A DNA stretch of 64,000 nt from Elysia chlorotica (lineage: Eukaryota > Mollusca > Gastropoda > Plakobranchidae), in assembly GCA_003991915.1 (NCBI GenBank), contig RQTK01000001.1, positions 845,737-909,736 of the forward strand, read 5' to 3'. Numbering within the stretch: position 1 is the stretch's first letter; each line of letters starts with the position of its first letter. The notes below the pieces were generated by a model, which was not told the DNA's origin, did not search any database, and saw only the letters and a list, made by a program, of their open reading frames with translations. Below, one piece after another: positions 24,740 through 36,034 of the stretch. A program made the position numbers and the translations under genes.

Positions 24740-25655
24740 TAGACAAACATTGAGTTGCGTTAAAACAAGATCATAGAATCAACTCTTTTATTGTCTGTGA
24801 ATGTTCAAAAATGAGGGAAAATAAACAATGCGCACGCAGATAGGACACTTGTCATTGTTACCAAATAGGTGTATTATGAAACATTTTGTACTAACCGTGG
24901 TAAATTATTATTTGAGATATATCATAGTTGGGCCTACTCTCTTCATACTAAATCTCTTGACTTTACACATTTTGCGGACTGGCCTTCTTTTTTTTTTTGG
25001 TATTATTTTATGGTAATAAAAAACCAATAAATAATCCCTGAGTGACGATTAATTTTGTGTAAGGTTTGTAAAAATCTTTAGCATTATAGTAGGCTGTTTA
25101 TTCAACCTCCAACACATTCCGTTATGAACAAGAAGTAAAATGTGTGATTTTAATTACTCCAGTGATTTTTGGGAAGTGTAAAACCGCATGACACAATTTT
25201 TTCTATTATTAGTTTCTTGATGGTGGTGGTGGTAGAGGTGTTGTAGTTTTTTCTTAAGCACAGTTCTCCAATAAAGGAAAAGAATGAGAAAAACCTAAAT
25301 CAAAGGATTAATTATTTTACGAACTAAAATATTATGAAGAGGCTGCTTTGTGGCAAAATTTTTAAAAGTCAGGATATAGAGTAGAAAAGATATTAGGTCT
25401 CCTTTGATATTTGGAGTGAAATATTTAAGGAAACGTAAGATTCAGTTTGATTCAGTGCATTCATATCTTTTTTGGTACGCCAGGGTCATAGCAATAATAA
25501 GAAATGAAGCAGGGTGCCAAAACCAAAATCAAAATCGTCAATTTTTCATTCATGAAACCTTCGATATCACTCTCGGAAAACTGTGAATTTGTCAATGGAG
25601 GAAGATCTTTCCCCGCCCATGCAAAGCCCATCACAAAACACAATCAAATTACCTT
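24740..25655. other. AT-rich DNA, no gene recognised
   Basis: No motif is seen. A short GGT run lies near 25224. The minus-strand 60-codon ORF near 25461-25643 has no family. Confidence 0.5.
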
Positions 25656-25656
25656 T

Positions 25657-25659
<3 letters not shown>

Positions 25660-25727
<68 letters not shown>

Positions 25728-25820
25728 GAGGGGGGGGGAAGAAAGACAGACAGACAGGCAGAGAGACAGACAGAGACGGGGACACAGACGGAGGGATAGA
25801 GATAGAGACAGAGAGAGGGG
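25660..25820. repeat. (GA)n then GACA-rich array
   Basis: About 60 bases of pure GA, a short poly-G interruption, then mixed GACA/GATA units. Four overlapping ORFs on both strands are repeat artefacts. Confidence 0.95.
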
Positions 25821-26590
25821 GAGTTACTAAAGGAAAGAATACATTTTTAAACATTTTTTCTGGTAAATCATCATGTTTTGTCATGTGTATTTTTCTGGTG
25901 GTTTTTTGTGTGTGTGGTATTTTGTTATTTTTTTCAAGGGGGTTGCATCCTATGAAAAACAAAAACACAGCTTTAAAAGTACTCTTACATCTTTTTTTTT
26001 TATTATGATGATCGTCTAGATTGGACACCGAAAGAAGAACAGTTCGTGATGCAAAACAGGGAACCGAAAAATTGGGATGCTTTGCGCGAGGGGTTTCGCC
26101 GATCTAAAATCTTAGAATGATGAATGGCTGGTTCAATATTAATAAAGTCCACTCGACCCAAAAACGAATCGGTTTTTCATCATGTGCGCCAAATAAATGG
26201 TATTCAACCGAAATGGAACCGGGGCCAACAGCACTAAATTGTGATGCCACTGTGAAGAAATGGTATTGATCACTAGGCAATTGGCCTCGCTCTACAAGGA
26301 AGCTGAAATATTGTGTTGAGAGTCGGTTTTTGACACTGGATGATTATTCACTGTTACTGTGACTTTCTGAGAATGTGGGAATAGTCAAAGAGCTCCAAGC
26401 GGTACTGACATTTTTAAGTTTCTCCTTCAAGTCATTCAAATCTGCAACGTGTCTAGTTTTAGAAGTGAAGTTGTACAGTTTTTGACGGTTGGTCGAAGAG
26501 TGGGAAGATATGGTTAATAAGATTTGGCAATATCTTAAATTGGTATCAGTTAATAGATTAAAAGTCAGCAAAACATTAGGGGTTAGATTA
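25821..26590. other. No gene recognised
   Basis: 26040-26340 is slightly more balanced in composition but not open over any length. The minus-strand 85-codon frame (26344-26601) has no recognised domain. Confidence 0.5.
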
Positions 26591-26591
26591 C

Positions 26592-26640
26592 GCACACACA
26601 ATATATCCTATATAAAGCTGCCGTTAGACGCCATGAACTG
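26592..26640 (+). mobile_element. SINE tail fragment (family A)
   Basis: CACAATATATCCTATATAAA followed by GCTGCCGTTAGACGCC matches the distal part of family A (CACAATATAGCCTATATAGT then GCTTATGTTGGACGTT at 3297-3332). It is a short, strongly 5'-truncated copy. Confidence 0.6.
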
Positions 26641-27914
26641 AACGTAATTCAACTCTAAATTTGAATGAGAAAAACGCAATTAATTATACTTGAACTTTAC
26701 AAATGCCGAATACTCACATTTAAGTCGATAGAAATGACATTGATGTCAATGTTTCCAGTATTCTGTCTTCTCCCTTTTTCTTTTTTCTTGTGCACTTACC
26801 GTCTGTAATGATAGCAATGGTGAATTGGTGAGTCTGAGAGTGAGAGGAAATGGAGAGTGAGGAGAAGTCACGATTTTTTCGGATGAGGGAACCTTTAAAT
26901 TGCGGGTAAAATATAATGATAAATAAATTGTTTTAAAAAGTATGATAAAAAAATCTACACATCAATGGATAATGCGTAAGGTGCTAGCTTTCATTCACAA
27001 ACATGATATCCGAACAAAAAATACGTCTAACTTTCTTGAAATAAGACGAATTTCAGATTTGCGCGTGTTTTTGGTGATTCTGAAATTTAAAGAAATAGAT
27101 CCTTCATTTGTTTAATCTACCATATTTCAAGATTGAGCTATCATATTATTGTGGGCTAAATGAAAGAATGACTATCAAGTTATTGTTTAAAAAGCTTTTT
27201 ATTTTTGTCTTTTTGTTTTTTAGAAGTATATTAGTTTTGAAAGTACCATTATTAAAAAAGAAGCAAATATAGAAATCAGGGTGAGTTAAACTAGGTATCA
27301 GATAGGTAAATGTGCTGGTTTTCTTTTGTGAACAACAGCAAAAGGTAAGTATGAGTCTGCTTCCTACACATCGATAATTTTTTTTAAGTACAGCTCTATG
27401 TCGCCGCCAGAAATTGAAACTGGTATTCACCAGATAAGCAGTTTATGTGAAAAGAACGTAATAGTTTAAATTGTTATCAATAGGCATTTTGCTATTAGGA
27501 AACCAAAAAAGGTGGAAAGCAAAAAGCAGATGAAACTGCAGCATGCTTTATTTACAAGTGCAAAATACACTGTATCTAATTCGTGCCCGTACATTAGTTT
27601 ACTAAAGCAATCTCTTCTAACTGCCACTTATCGAATGCACAGGACATGGTTCTAACAACCAAACATATTATGCGAGTTACATTTTTATGTACGTAAACTG
27701 ATACCAACATTTATGAGAAAAACCAAAACCCTGAATAGATACATCTTTTTTCATGCGGTCTTGTGGCTGTAAGTGTCAAATAAAACATCATAAAAATCGA
27801 ATCGGAATAGACATAGGCTTACAACATAATGCGTCCTGAACAGGAAAAGAAATTATGCAACAAAAAATTAGCCATAAACAAGTCGCTTTATCTTTGAATT
27901 TGTTTTTTTTTTTG
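26641..27914. other. AT-rich DNA, no gene recognised
   Basis: No repeats or mobile-element motifs are seen. A minus-strand 94-codon frame (27146-27430) is Asn/Lys/Phe-rich with no domain. Confidence 0.5.
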
Positions 27915-28058
27915 GTTTCTTTACCCCCATCTTCAGAAACTAGGCCATATTGCGAAGTTTCCAAGACTAATATGTGACAATTGTAGGTGCTGCGACACAG
28001 AATGAGACAGAGTAAGTCTACCATTATTACATTATTCTAACGCCGACCTAACCAGTGG
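27915..28058 (-). mobile_element. SINE body fragment (family A), diverged
   Basis: The reverse complement reads ACTGGTTAGGTCGGCGTTAG, then GCAGCACCTACAATTGTCAC and AGTCTTGG, in the same order as other family A copies. The 78-codon minus-strand ORF resembles the chance ORF in the SINE at 3229-3423, which confirms both ORFs are SINE sequence rather than genes. Confidence 0.7.
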
Positions 28059-28184
28059 GGGGAAGAAATCCCACAAATATCAAAAGTGTATGTTTCATTT
28101 TCACAAAATAAATAAATGCATTAATTATTGCTTAGTAATTATTCTAAAGAACGAACCAATAGTTATTTTAAACAAAGTTTTCTT

Positions 28185-28208
28185 AAAAAAAAAAAAAAAA
28201 AAAAAAAA
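28185..28208. repeat. Poly-A tract
   Basis: An uninterrupted A run of about 24 bases. No retroelement body is recognised upstream. Confidence 0.9.
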
Positions 28209-28794
28209 CACAGCTTGTTATTGTATTCTTCAACTATAATTATTAAACTTTTGCCACAATCACGACAATTAAAAATGGAGAGAGATAGAGGTATAGGAAA
28301 GGTGGCAGACTAAAATATTTTTCCATCTTAAAATTCTAATAAAATAGCAGGTACGGTGCTGCAAAGAATTGCAATGGAGTAAACTCATAAAATGCAGATA
28401 GTAGTGATGAAATTCGCTGCTTTATTATTGATATATGCCACCCTGAAAAGTGTTAATGTGAAGATTTTTTCAAATGTAGGCTATTTTGCCTGAAGAATGT
28501 GGGTTTTTTAAGGCCACATCATAACTTGAAAATTAAAGCTAGGCAGACACCACAGTATCAAATCTGCCTTTTTTTTCAGAATAGCATGTGCTCTCATACT
28601 CATACATAGATCTAAATATAGTGTATAAGTTAAATGTCTCTCGCTCAACAACCTAACCGGACTAGGTGTGGAAGTTATGGTATATTGTATGGGTCAAGAA
28701 TTTCACAATGTAGGAATAGATCGAGATTTGACCGTGCATCTTCAAACTTGTTCTAAATATAAAACACTATTATAAATTATATGGTTTATATAAT
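28209..28794. other. AT-rich DNA, no gene recognised
   Basis: No coding or repeat signal is seen. Confidence 0.5.
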
Positions 28795-29180
28795 ATCTAG
28801 ATTTGTCATCTAGATGTAGATTCTATACCTGGATTTTGCTTAATCTAGAACCAGCTAGAGTAGATATAAGATCTCTAGATTAAATCTAGATAGATCTAGA
28901 TCTAATCTAGTACAAGTAATATAGATCTCGATCTAGTCGTTACGGTGCTGATGTGCCGTAAAAACAAACCCATTCTAATACAGAGATCTAGAATCTAATC
29001 TAGATCTTCTAGATTTGTATCTAACTAATTGACCTAAATCTAAATAGCTCTAATATATCTAGGATCTAGATCTCTAGAGACTAGATCTAGAAATCTACTG
29101 AATTTTTTTAATAAATAAATTTTCTTACTTCGCCACTTACCCCAATAAAATAAATACCACAAGTAGATCTAGATCTAAAT
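28795..29180. repeat. AGATCT/TCTAGA-rich low-complexity patch
   Basis: Over nearly 400 bases the palindromic hexamers AGATCT and TCTAGA and their overlaps recur irregularly; at least fourteen CTAGA occurrences can be counted on the plus strand. There is no fixed period, so it is not a standard tandem repeat. Confidence 0.7.
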
Positions 29181-29557
29181 ACTTTTTTTTTTATTCTAAC
29201 AGAGACTTCAACTATTCAAAATGAATCCTAATAAAATTCCAAATCTAGACCTACATCTAATTCTAATGTTCCTAAACTAATAACGCTAAATCCCTAACCT
29301 AGCACTGAATGCGATATTTCTTATCTTTCCTTTGACGTCAGTTTTAGACACTGTCTCGCACCGCAACCAATAGCAATCTTTACGCGTTTTCCTTTATAAT
29401 AAACCGATTTTCCCGATGGTATCACAGAATAACACACGTGTAGTTATGTTGAAGATTATTAGCTTTTTACTCAAAGTTTATTTTTATTTTCTGAGTAAAA
29501 ACTGGAAAAAGAAACACAGGCTAAATAAATTTAGCCTTTTGGTTCTAGGCGCTAAGG
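29181..29557. other. AT-rich DNA, no gene recognised
   Basis: A 60-codon plus-strand frame starts at 29416 and runs into the foldback element. No domain is seen. Confidence 0.4.
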
Positions 29558-29657
29558 GACGTAAGTGTCACTTTGCGGTAGTTTATGACTCATCGTAAGC
29601 CTTCTCATTCTCGTATTCTTACCATGAGTCGTATGCTATCGAGACGTTGTACTTACC
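29558..29657. mobile_element. Foldback/MITE-like element (family M1)
   Basis: The left arm (29558-29590, GACGTAAGTGTCACTTTGCG...) is an imperfect reverse complement of the right arm (29626-29657, ending GACGTTGTACTTACC). Related inverted-repeat elements occur at 55228-55334, 59250-59340 and 60577-60671. They have no coding capacity, so the family would be non-autonomous. The class is not proven because target-site duplications were not resolved. Confidence 0.55.
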
Positions 29658-31265
29658 AAAGATACATCTGATAAGAACAACAATTCAGAGTTTTTCCTAT
29701 TTGCTATGTAAAGTACGGTTTTACGGTTATCGCTCTTTGCTCCAGTATTTAGGCCTTGGTGATTACGTAATAAGAGAACTAATATTACTCCAGACTGAAA
29801 AATAGTTTTTAAGTTGACATACTATACATTGTTGTGCTGCTCAAATTTTGAAATAAGATCTCAGCCAGTCTTTAATGAAGATTTTCTTTTCGTTAGCTCA
29901 TTCAAATAGTTACATTTTTTCTCATCTTAAGCACCCAACATTCATAATTGTTAAGATTAAAAAAGAAGAGGGGAGGGGGGGGGGGGGGTTACTGTGCGAA
30001 ATTGCTTCTCAGGCTCAGTCCTATTGCTGCTTAACATTTTCGAACTCCTTTATAAAGTAGATATATGAATTAATAATATATATTATGTAATTTATTAGAG
30101 TGCTTGAGAACACAAAATAAAAAGAATCAAGTCGAAATTTTATTATTATTCATTATTTATTCAATCGCAATTCAGAAAGCGTGAATTTTGTTTAATGTTC
30201 ACTAATTTAATATTTAAAAAGTTCAGCAATAAAACATTTTGAAAAAATACAAGACGCTGTAGGATAGACCACATACTTGAATAAAGGGAGGTTATTGTAA
30301 GACATTCTCAGTAAATTCGTGGAGTTGAACGTCTTAACATCAATGACTTTGGTACTTTCGGCCCTAAATTTCGTTTTTGGTTTTCAACAGATTCTGGAAC
30401 CCTCTCTGAGTCTTGCTTTGAGACAAAAAAACAAAGGGTGTCATTTTAATATCTACATTAAATAATTTACACGAACAAGCAGTTACTTTCTCCCAACGAA
30501 TCCAAACAGTACAATATGTATGCCTGTCACTGACTATTAATTTTGCGGAGGAATTTCTTGAAATGATTATTTCTTCAAGCTCCGTACTTCATAACAATAG
30601 TTTTCCTATTTTTGATGTGGCACCTTGCACTAATTATACAATTTCACCTCTCCATGATACAAAAGGAAATTGAAAATAACGCTGAATGTCCTAAAGATTT
30701 CCTTCAGAGTTGGACTTATAAACCATCAAAGCAGAATAGTTATAACACATTATTAGAAACTATTAAAACTAGTCCATGCACTATTCGACTTAAAAGTAAC
30801 TATTCTCTTTTCAAATATTCTACATCTTACCAACAAAAGACACATAGTCAAATTCTTTTTTTTTTATTAAAGCTAAATTTTAATAAAAATGGGTAAGAGG
30901 CGTACAAGTTATTTCCGATTCATTATTCTTTTGGTCCTTTAAAGACCAGAGAGCTTGTGGTCTGCATTTAGTCCCAAGTAGTTTTCATAAAGAAGTTTAT
31001 ATACCGTCCTCTCATTCTTTTCTGTTATGTACTATTAAATTTATTAAGACTGTGATCCTTCTGTAATTTCTTTTGAGCTAATTCTATACCGTAGGCAAGT
31101 ATTTGTAACCCGTAAATACATTGTATCCATCATTTGTGTGAACGCTTCAAACAGCTCAAGAAAAGAACTATTTTACGCGATTTAGACGGCATTGACACCG
31201 AAAAGAAGAAATTCCAGTTAACATTAATAGTTATGTTTTCCTGGTCAATGATATGAGGATTGAAA
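29658..31265. other. AT-rich DNA, no gene recognised
   Basis: This contains a poly-G run (about 29967-29988) and a 94-codon plus-strand frame (30612-30896) with no domain. No mobile element is recognised. Confidence 0.5.
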
Positions 31266-31269
31266 AAAT

Positions 31270-31293
31270 CTAATGGACTATCTATCTATCTCT

Positions 31294-31339
<46 letters not shown>

Positions 31340-31350
31340 GTCTCTCTCCC
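31270..31350. repeat. (TATC)n/(TC)n array
   Basis: Short TATC units followed by about 50 bases of TC. Confidence 0.95.
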
Positions 31351-31887
31351 TCCCTATAAAGAAAGGGTTATCGCACAAATACCAAACACCATCAAGTGAT
31401 CTTGTATCGACCAATGATTTTACTACTAGAATAGTTACATCTTGATCAATTATCTTATTTCGATGTAGCTGTCCAAACTTACTTTGACATTAAAAACTTT
31501 ACTGAGCATTAAAATAATACCGCAGACTCCAGCGCATTTTCTGAGGAATTTGGGTACTATTGTGCATACACGCATCCTTTCTTACATTTTGCTGTATTTT
31601 ATGAAAGCGTCCTGTCCGCCAAGTCTTGTATGTCACCCTCACCCAAACACTTTCTTCTTGGTATCCCTCTGCTTCTAGTTCTCTTGGCTGTACCCCTCAG
31701 TTTATCTGTACATAGATTGATACATATTGCAAAGACTTTGTTTATTTATATATTAAAAAAAATATTATCAGATAGATCTATGAAAAAAAAGACACAGAAA
31801 CCATCTGATAGACAGACAGACACAGTCACTGAGAGAGAACTCATGGCAAAACACAACTTTTGCTTGTAAGTTTCAAACATTTATTGG

Positions 31888-32023
31888 GAGAGAAGGAGAG
31901 AGAGAGGGAGAGAGAGAGATGCTAGAGAAACTAAAAAAGAGCGAGAAAGGAAAAGTGTGTGTGTGTGTTTGGGGGGGGGGGGCATTAAAAATAGGGCATA
32001 GAAGAGATAGAGAGAGAGAGAGA
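31888..32023. repeat. GA array, (GT)n and poly-G
   Basis: GA repeats, a short GT run (about 31956-31970), a G run to about 31982, and another short GA run at about 32004-32023. Confidence 0.85.
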
Positions 32024-32126
32024 GCTTGGTTTTTGTTGTTTCTTTGTGGGGGTTTTTTAAATCACTGTGCTAAAAAATTCAATATAATTTAAATTTATAA
32101 TTTTAATCATGCGTATGTGATAAGAT

Positions 32127-32330
32127 AGGGTCACACCACTGGGTGAAGTCGATGAGATCAGGTTATCCTGAATTCTTTGCCTGCAAGGTTCCACAACCCT
32201 TGCCAGTTCTCTCATATTCTCATCGTGGAGCCAGAGTTATCGTTCCGCCTTCTCTTGTCAGAGACACTCGCTCTCAACGTCTCTCACTCTAATGTAATAC
32301 CTTTTCAACAACTACTCTCGACTCACTCTA
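32127..32330. repeat. Microsatellite-linked repeat family, copy 1
   Basis: This starts AGGGTCAC and contains CCTGCAAGGTT, GCCAGTTCTCTCA and a strongly conserved CACTCTAATGTAATACCTTT. The same sequence recurs at 32911-33115. Both copies run into pyrimidine-rich DNA and then TC/TATC arrays on the same side. Confidence 0.8.
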
Positions 32331-32340
32331 TCTGTTACTT

Positions 32341-32475
32341 TCTATCGTTCCATTTCTCTCTCTCTTTTTGCAACTCTGTCTTCTTTTATATCTTTATCTC
32401 ACTCACTCTCTCTGTCCATATATCTATCTTTCTATCTATCAATCTATCTATCTACCTACCTACCTACCTACCTAC

Positions 32476-32522
<47 letters not shown>

Positions 32523-32565
32523 CCTATTTATCTATCTATCTATTTATCTATCTCTCCACATTACT
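32341..32565. repeat. (TC)n, (TATC)n and (TACC)n array
   Basis: Pyrimidine-rich sequence leads into TATC, then about six TACC units and more TATC. The Tyr/Leu/Ser ORFs are artefacts. Confidence 0.95.
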
Positions 32566-32867
32566 GTTTCTTAAATCTGTACATCCAAATTAATTCGTTT
32601 TTAATAATTTTCTCACTTTTTCCTTAGCTTACTTTTCAATCATGTTTTGTACCTTTGTACGATTGTCATGCCACTCATGTTCCCTTTGTGCTTCCCTTTT
32701 AAAATAGTCAAAAATATATTTTGAAAATTGTATCTAATTTCAAAGGAGTTAACACAAAAAAATTAACATGAGAAATATTCCCATTCTAAGCCCTTCATTC
32801 AAAAATACACACATACGAAAAAAAAAAAATTTTCAGGTCACTGTCCTACAAAAAAAAAACCCCAAAC

Positions 32868-32876
<9 letters not shown>
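32566..32876. other. AT-rich spacer
   Basis: AT-rich DNA with short poly-A runs near 32820 and 32852. No gene is seen. Confidence 0.5.

Positions 32877-32899
<23 letters not shown>
32877..32899. repeat. (AC)n microsatellite
   Basis: Short AC repeat just before the second copy of the 32127 repeat. Confidence 0.9.
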
Positions 32900-32902
<3 letters not shown>

Positions 32903-32910
32903 GTCCAGTA

Positions 32911-33115
32911 AGGGTCACTCCGAGCACAGTGGATGCAATCAACCTATCTTTGTTCATTCACTACCTGCAAGGTTACACAATGTGTGCCAATTCTCTCAGA
33001 TTCTTAGCGCAGTGCCAAAGTTGTTACTGCTCCGCCTTTTTCTTGCTAGGGACACTCGCTTTCAACGTCTCTCACTCTAATGTAATACCTTTTCAGCGAT
33101 TGCTGCCTCCTCATT
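32911..33115. repeat. Microsatellite-linked repeat family, copy 2
   Basis: Second copy of the repeat at 32127-32330, about 784 bases downstream in the same orientation. The start AGGGTCAC, the CCTGCAAGGTT block and the CACTCTAATGTAATACCTTT block are conserved; the rest is moderately diverged. The ORF through it is not conserved in copy 1. Confidence 0.8.
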
Positions 33116-33208
33116 CCAGTCCGTGCTTTATCTCCTACTATTCTACTTTCTCATTTTATATCGTGATATTTCTTTTTCTTCTTTTTTTTTCTTGCTCTCT
33201 TTTTTAAT

Positions 33209-33256
33209 TTCTCTCTCTCTGTATGTCTCTCTGTCTCTTCCTTTTTGAACTCCCTT

Positions 33257-33332
<76 letters not shown>

Positions 33333-33360
33333 GATCTATCGATCTATCGATCTATCTTTC
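33209..33360. repeat. (TC)n then (ATCG/ATCT)n array
   Basis: Mixed TC/TCTG repeats, about 50 bases of TC, then an 8-bp unit (ATCGATCT) repeated about three times. Confidence 0.9.
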
Positions 33361-33588
33361 TACAAGTTTAAATCTTGCTCTAAAATGGCACAATCCAAAT
33401 AGCCTACATTGGTTTTCTTCCTACCTTTTCTAAACTTATTTTTCTCTCCATTCACCTCTCTTTCAAACCCCGTTTGTCTCTGTTGTTCTGTCTCTATCGT
33501 TTTCTAAAGTTCTACAAATCTCACTTAAATTTTCTCTCTTCTTCCTCCTAGGAAATTTCTCCTCTTTATCTTTCTATTTAAAAAATAC

Positions 33589-33599
33589 TCTCTCCTCTC

Positions 33600-33648
<49 letters not shown>

Positions 33649-33723
33649 TTTGTTTCTTTCATTTGTCTATCTATCTTTATCTCTTCCTCCCTCACGCTCT
33701 CTGTCCATCTGTCTCTCTCTATC

Positions 33724-33779
<56 letters not shown>

Positions 33780-33782
33780 TCA
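33589..33782. repeat. Two (TC)n arrays
   Basis: TC arrays at about 33589-33640 and 33730-33778 separated by mixed pyrimidine-rich sequence. Confidence 0.95.
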
Positions 33783-33784
33783 TC

Positions 33785-33960
33785 CCCCTCTCCCTGATGT
33801 AGCTGAAGAAGCCAGTATGTTTACTCGTGCTTTACCCAATGGCCCTCCCCCAGCGCTAGGCCTACGTTGACTGCCCATTGGAGCGGCGGGGAGAGCGAAA
33901 TTCTCGGTCTCTCACAGTCATGTTCGACACCGGAGGATTTGGGGTGAGGTCAAAACAACT
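33785..33960. other. GC-rich patch after TC array
   Basis: Locally GC-rich, non-repetitive sequence of about 170 bases with no long frame of its own. It may be the unique end of another microsatellite-linked element. Confidence 0.3.
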
Positions 33961-34420
33961 TTGCACATCACAATAGGAATAGAGAATCTAGTCCTAGCGC
34001 CACAGTGGTTTAATTACTATTTAATTTATTTATTTATTGGTGTATACTAAACAGCAAGTAATAAATAAATAAAATTGACTTTTCGCTGATTGTATTGGAA
34101 ATAAAATTGTGGATATTGGGGAAACAAACTTACAAAATGTGACTGCCCAGTCTTGGTATGTGTGATTATTATCAGTTTTGTAGTCATGTTTGGAGATCAT
34201 AGTTTTGATACATTAACTTGCCTAAAGGATTTTATTTAATGTGTACCATCGGCAATACTACTACGTGAACGCAGGAGTTCAGTTTTCAAAATAAAACAGG
34301 TAAGTTTCGTGATTATTTATCAGTTTTCATTGTAATAATTATGATTGGACAACTGATTGTAAGTTCAAAGAGAAACGTGAACTATTTTTACTTTTTTTTT
34401 TAATTTGTGTATTCCTACCT
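33961..34420. other. AT-rich DNA, no gene recognised
   Basis: No coding signal. A short inverted repeat of TTTATTTATT and AATAAATAAA lies at about 34025-34075. Confidence 0.5.
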
Positions 34421-34507
34421 ACACTCTTGTTGTTGTTGCTATTGTTGTTTTTATTGTTGTTGGTTTTGTAGTTGTTATTGTTGTTGTTGTTTTTGTTGTT
34501 TTTGTTT
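34421..34507. repeat. (GTT)n, imperfect
   Basis: GTT units with ATT and TTT interruptions. Confidence 0.9.
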
Positions 34508-34827
34508 CAATTTTTGCATCAATTTTTTTTTAATTTACTACGCGGTGGAATAGTCACTTGCGCTTAAGAACAGAGAAAAGGGTATCAACATTATTTGATA
34601 ATTTGCGATACTATAACTGCTAAGGTATTTTGGTACATTAAATGGAATAAATTATTAGAAATAGTTGTTTTGTGAAATGGATGAAATGCGGGGGGAAAAG
34701 TTGATGGCATAGTATTCAACGGTAAATAACAAAGAAAAGCCTTTATGATATTTCATAAAGTAGTGTGTGAAGGAAAAAAGAAAGGATGGTTATAGTAGTA
34801 GTAATGAGAGTAGTTGCCGCAGTATGT

Positions 34828-34845
34828 TATTATTATTATTATTTC

Positions 34846-34920
<75 letters not shown>

Positions 34921-35053
34921 NNNNNNNNNNNNNNNNNNNNNNNNNNNNNNNNNNNNNNNNNNNNNNNNNNNNNNNNNNNNNNNNNNNNNNNNNNNNNNNN
35001 NNNNNNNNNNNNNNNNNNNNNNNNNNNNNNNNNNNNNNTATTATTATTATTAT
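34828..35053. repeat. (ATT)n array containing an assembly gap
   Basis: ATT units on both sides of 118 undetermined bases (34921-35038). The poly-Tyr, poly-Leu and poly-Ile ORFs are artefacts. Confidence 0.95.
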
Positions 35054-35950
35054 CGGTATTCATATCAATAATACTTATAATATTTTACCCTCTTAAAAGC
35101 AGCCTATAGGTATTAATATTTAGGTGCGTGTTAATTAACCTGACCAAGCGACCGTTGTACTTTTATAGTCTGTAGAAACTCTTTCGATACATCCTAGTAA
35201 ATAACCGCTAGTATCATCGAACGCCCTCAAGTTGTTAAATGGACCTTCATAATACACTGGAAGGAAAACAATATTGAAACATGTACGTTTTGTACAAATA
35301 GTTTTTTACTTACCTATTCAAGGTGATATTTTCATATACTTTTCTACCTTTTATGTATAAGGTTGAAGTTAGCATTTTTTACAAACTTACTTTGCACGTG
35401 ACAATGTATAAACGACGGATCAAATGTCGCAACAGTTTTAGCAGTACATTCTTATATAAGCAACTCTATTGTTTGTTTATATCATCAAAGCCATCAACCT
35501 CGCTATGTAATTGATCTTAGGATAGAGCGCAAGTCGGTGTTTGTGGGCTGGGTTTTTTTTTCTTTGTGGGCATTGTTTTTTATTGTTGAGATTGAAAAAA
35601 CTTCTGTAGAAAATAAACAGTTGCTCATTAGTGCTTCAGTAAAGAGGAAAAATCCAAAGTTAATAGTAAAATGACTGCAATATGGCTGTGATCGAGATAT
35701 CTCTAGGTACATGTTAAGTCAATGAAATGAAAAAAAATGTATCAGTTAGAAAAAATGGGCATTTTCCAATTCATCACAGCTAGGAAAGTTTTTAATGCAT
35801 TTTGGGTGGTCTGGTGTGCCAGTAAAAGAATTTGTTTCCCTATTTTACTATGTTTTACTATTTACAATGAGAGTAGATAACTTCCAAGGTAGTAAAAAAA
35901 CGAAGTGGAACTCTCTGAATTTACTCTTAAAGGAACTGATTTTTTGTTTT
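35054..35950. other. AT-rich DNA, no gene recognised
   Basis: Short ORFs only, none with a recognised domain. Confidence 0.5.
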
Positions 35951-35953
35951 GAT

Positions 35954-35954
<1 letters not shown>

Positions 35955-36003
<49 letters not shown>

Positions 36004-36034
36004 GATGATGTTATTGCTGCTGCTGTTGTTGTTT
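35955..36034. repeat. (GTT)n microsatellite
   Basis: About 16 GTT units followed by GAT, GCT and GTT variants. Poly-Asn and poly-Leu ORFs are artefacts. Confidence 0.95.

Noticed and set aside
27788-28024. 78-codon minus-strand ORF similar to the ORF at 3229-3423
   Set aside because: The similarity is due to both lying in family A SINE copies; it is not a conserved protein.
28185-28208. Poly-A run as the tail of a processed pseudogene or LINE
   Set aside because: No coding remnant or retroelement body is recognisable upstream.
34767-35109. Three overlapping plus-strand ORFs of 85-109 codons
   Set aside because: They read through (ATT)n and the N gap; the open frame is meaningless.
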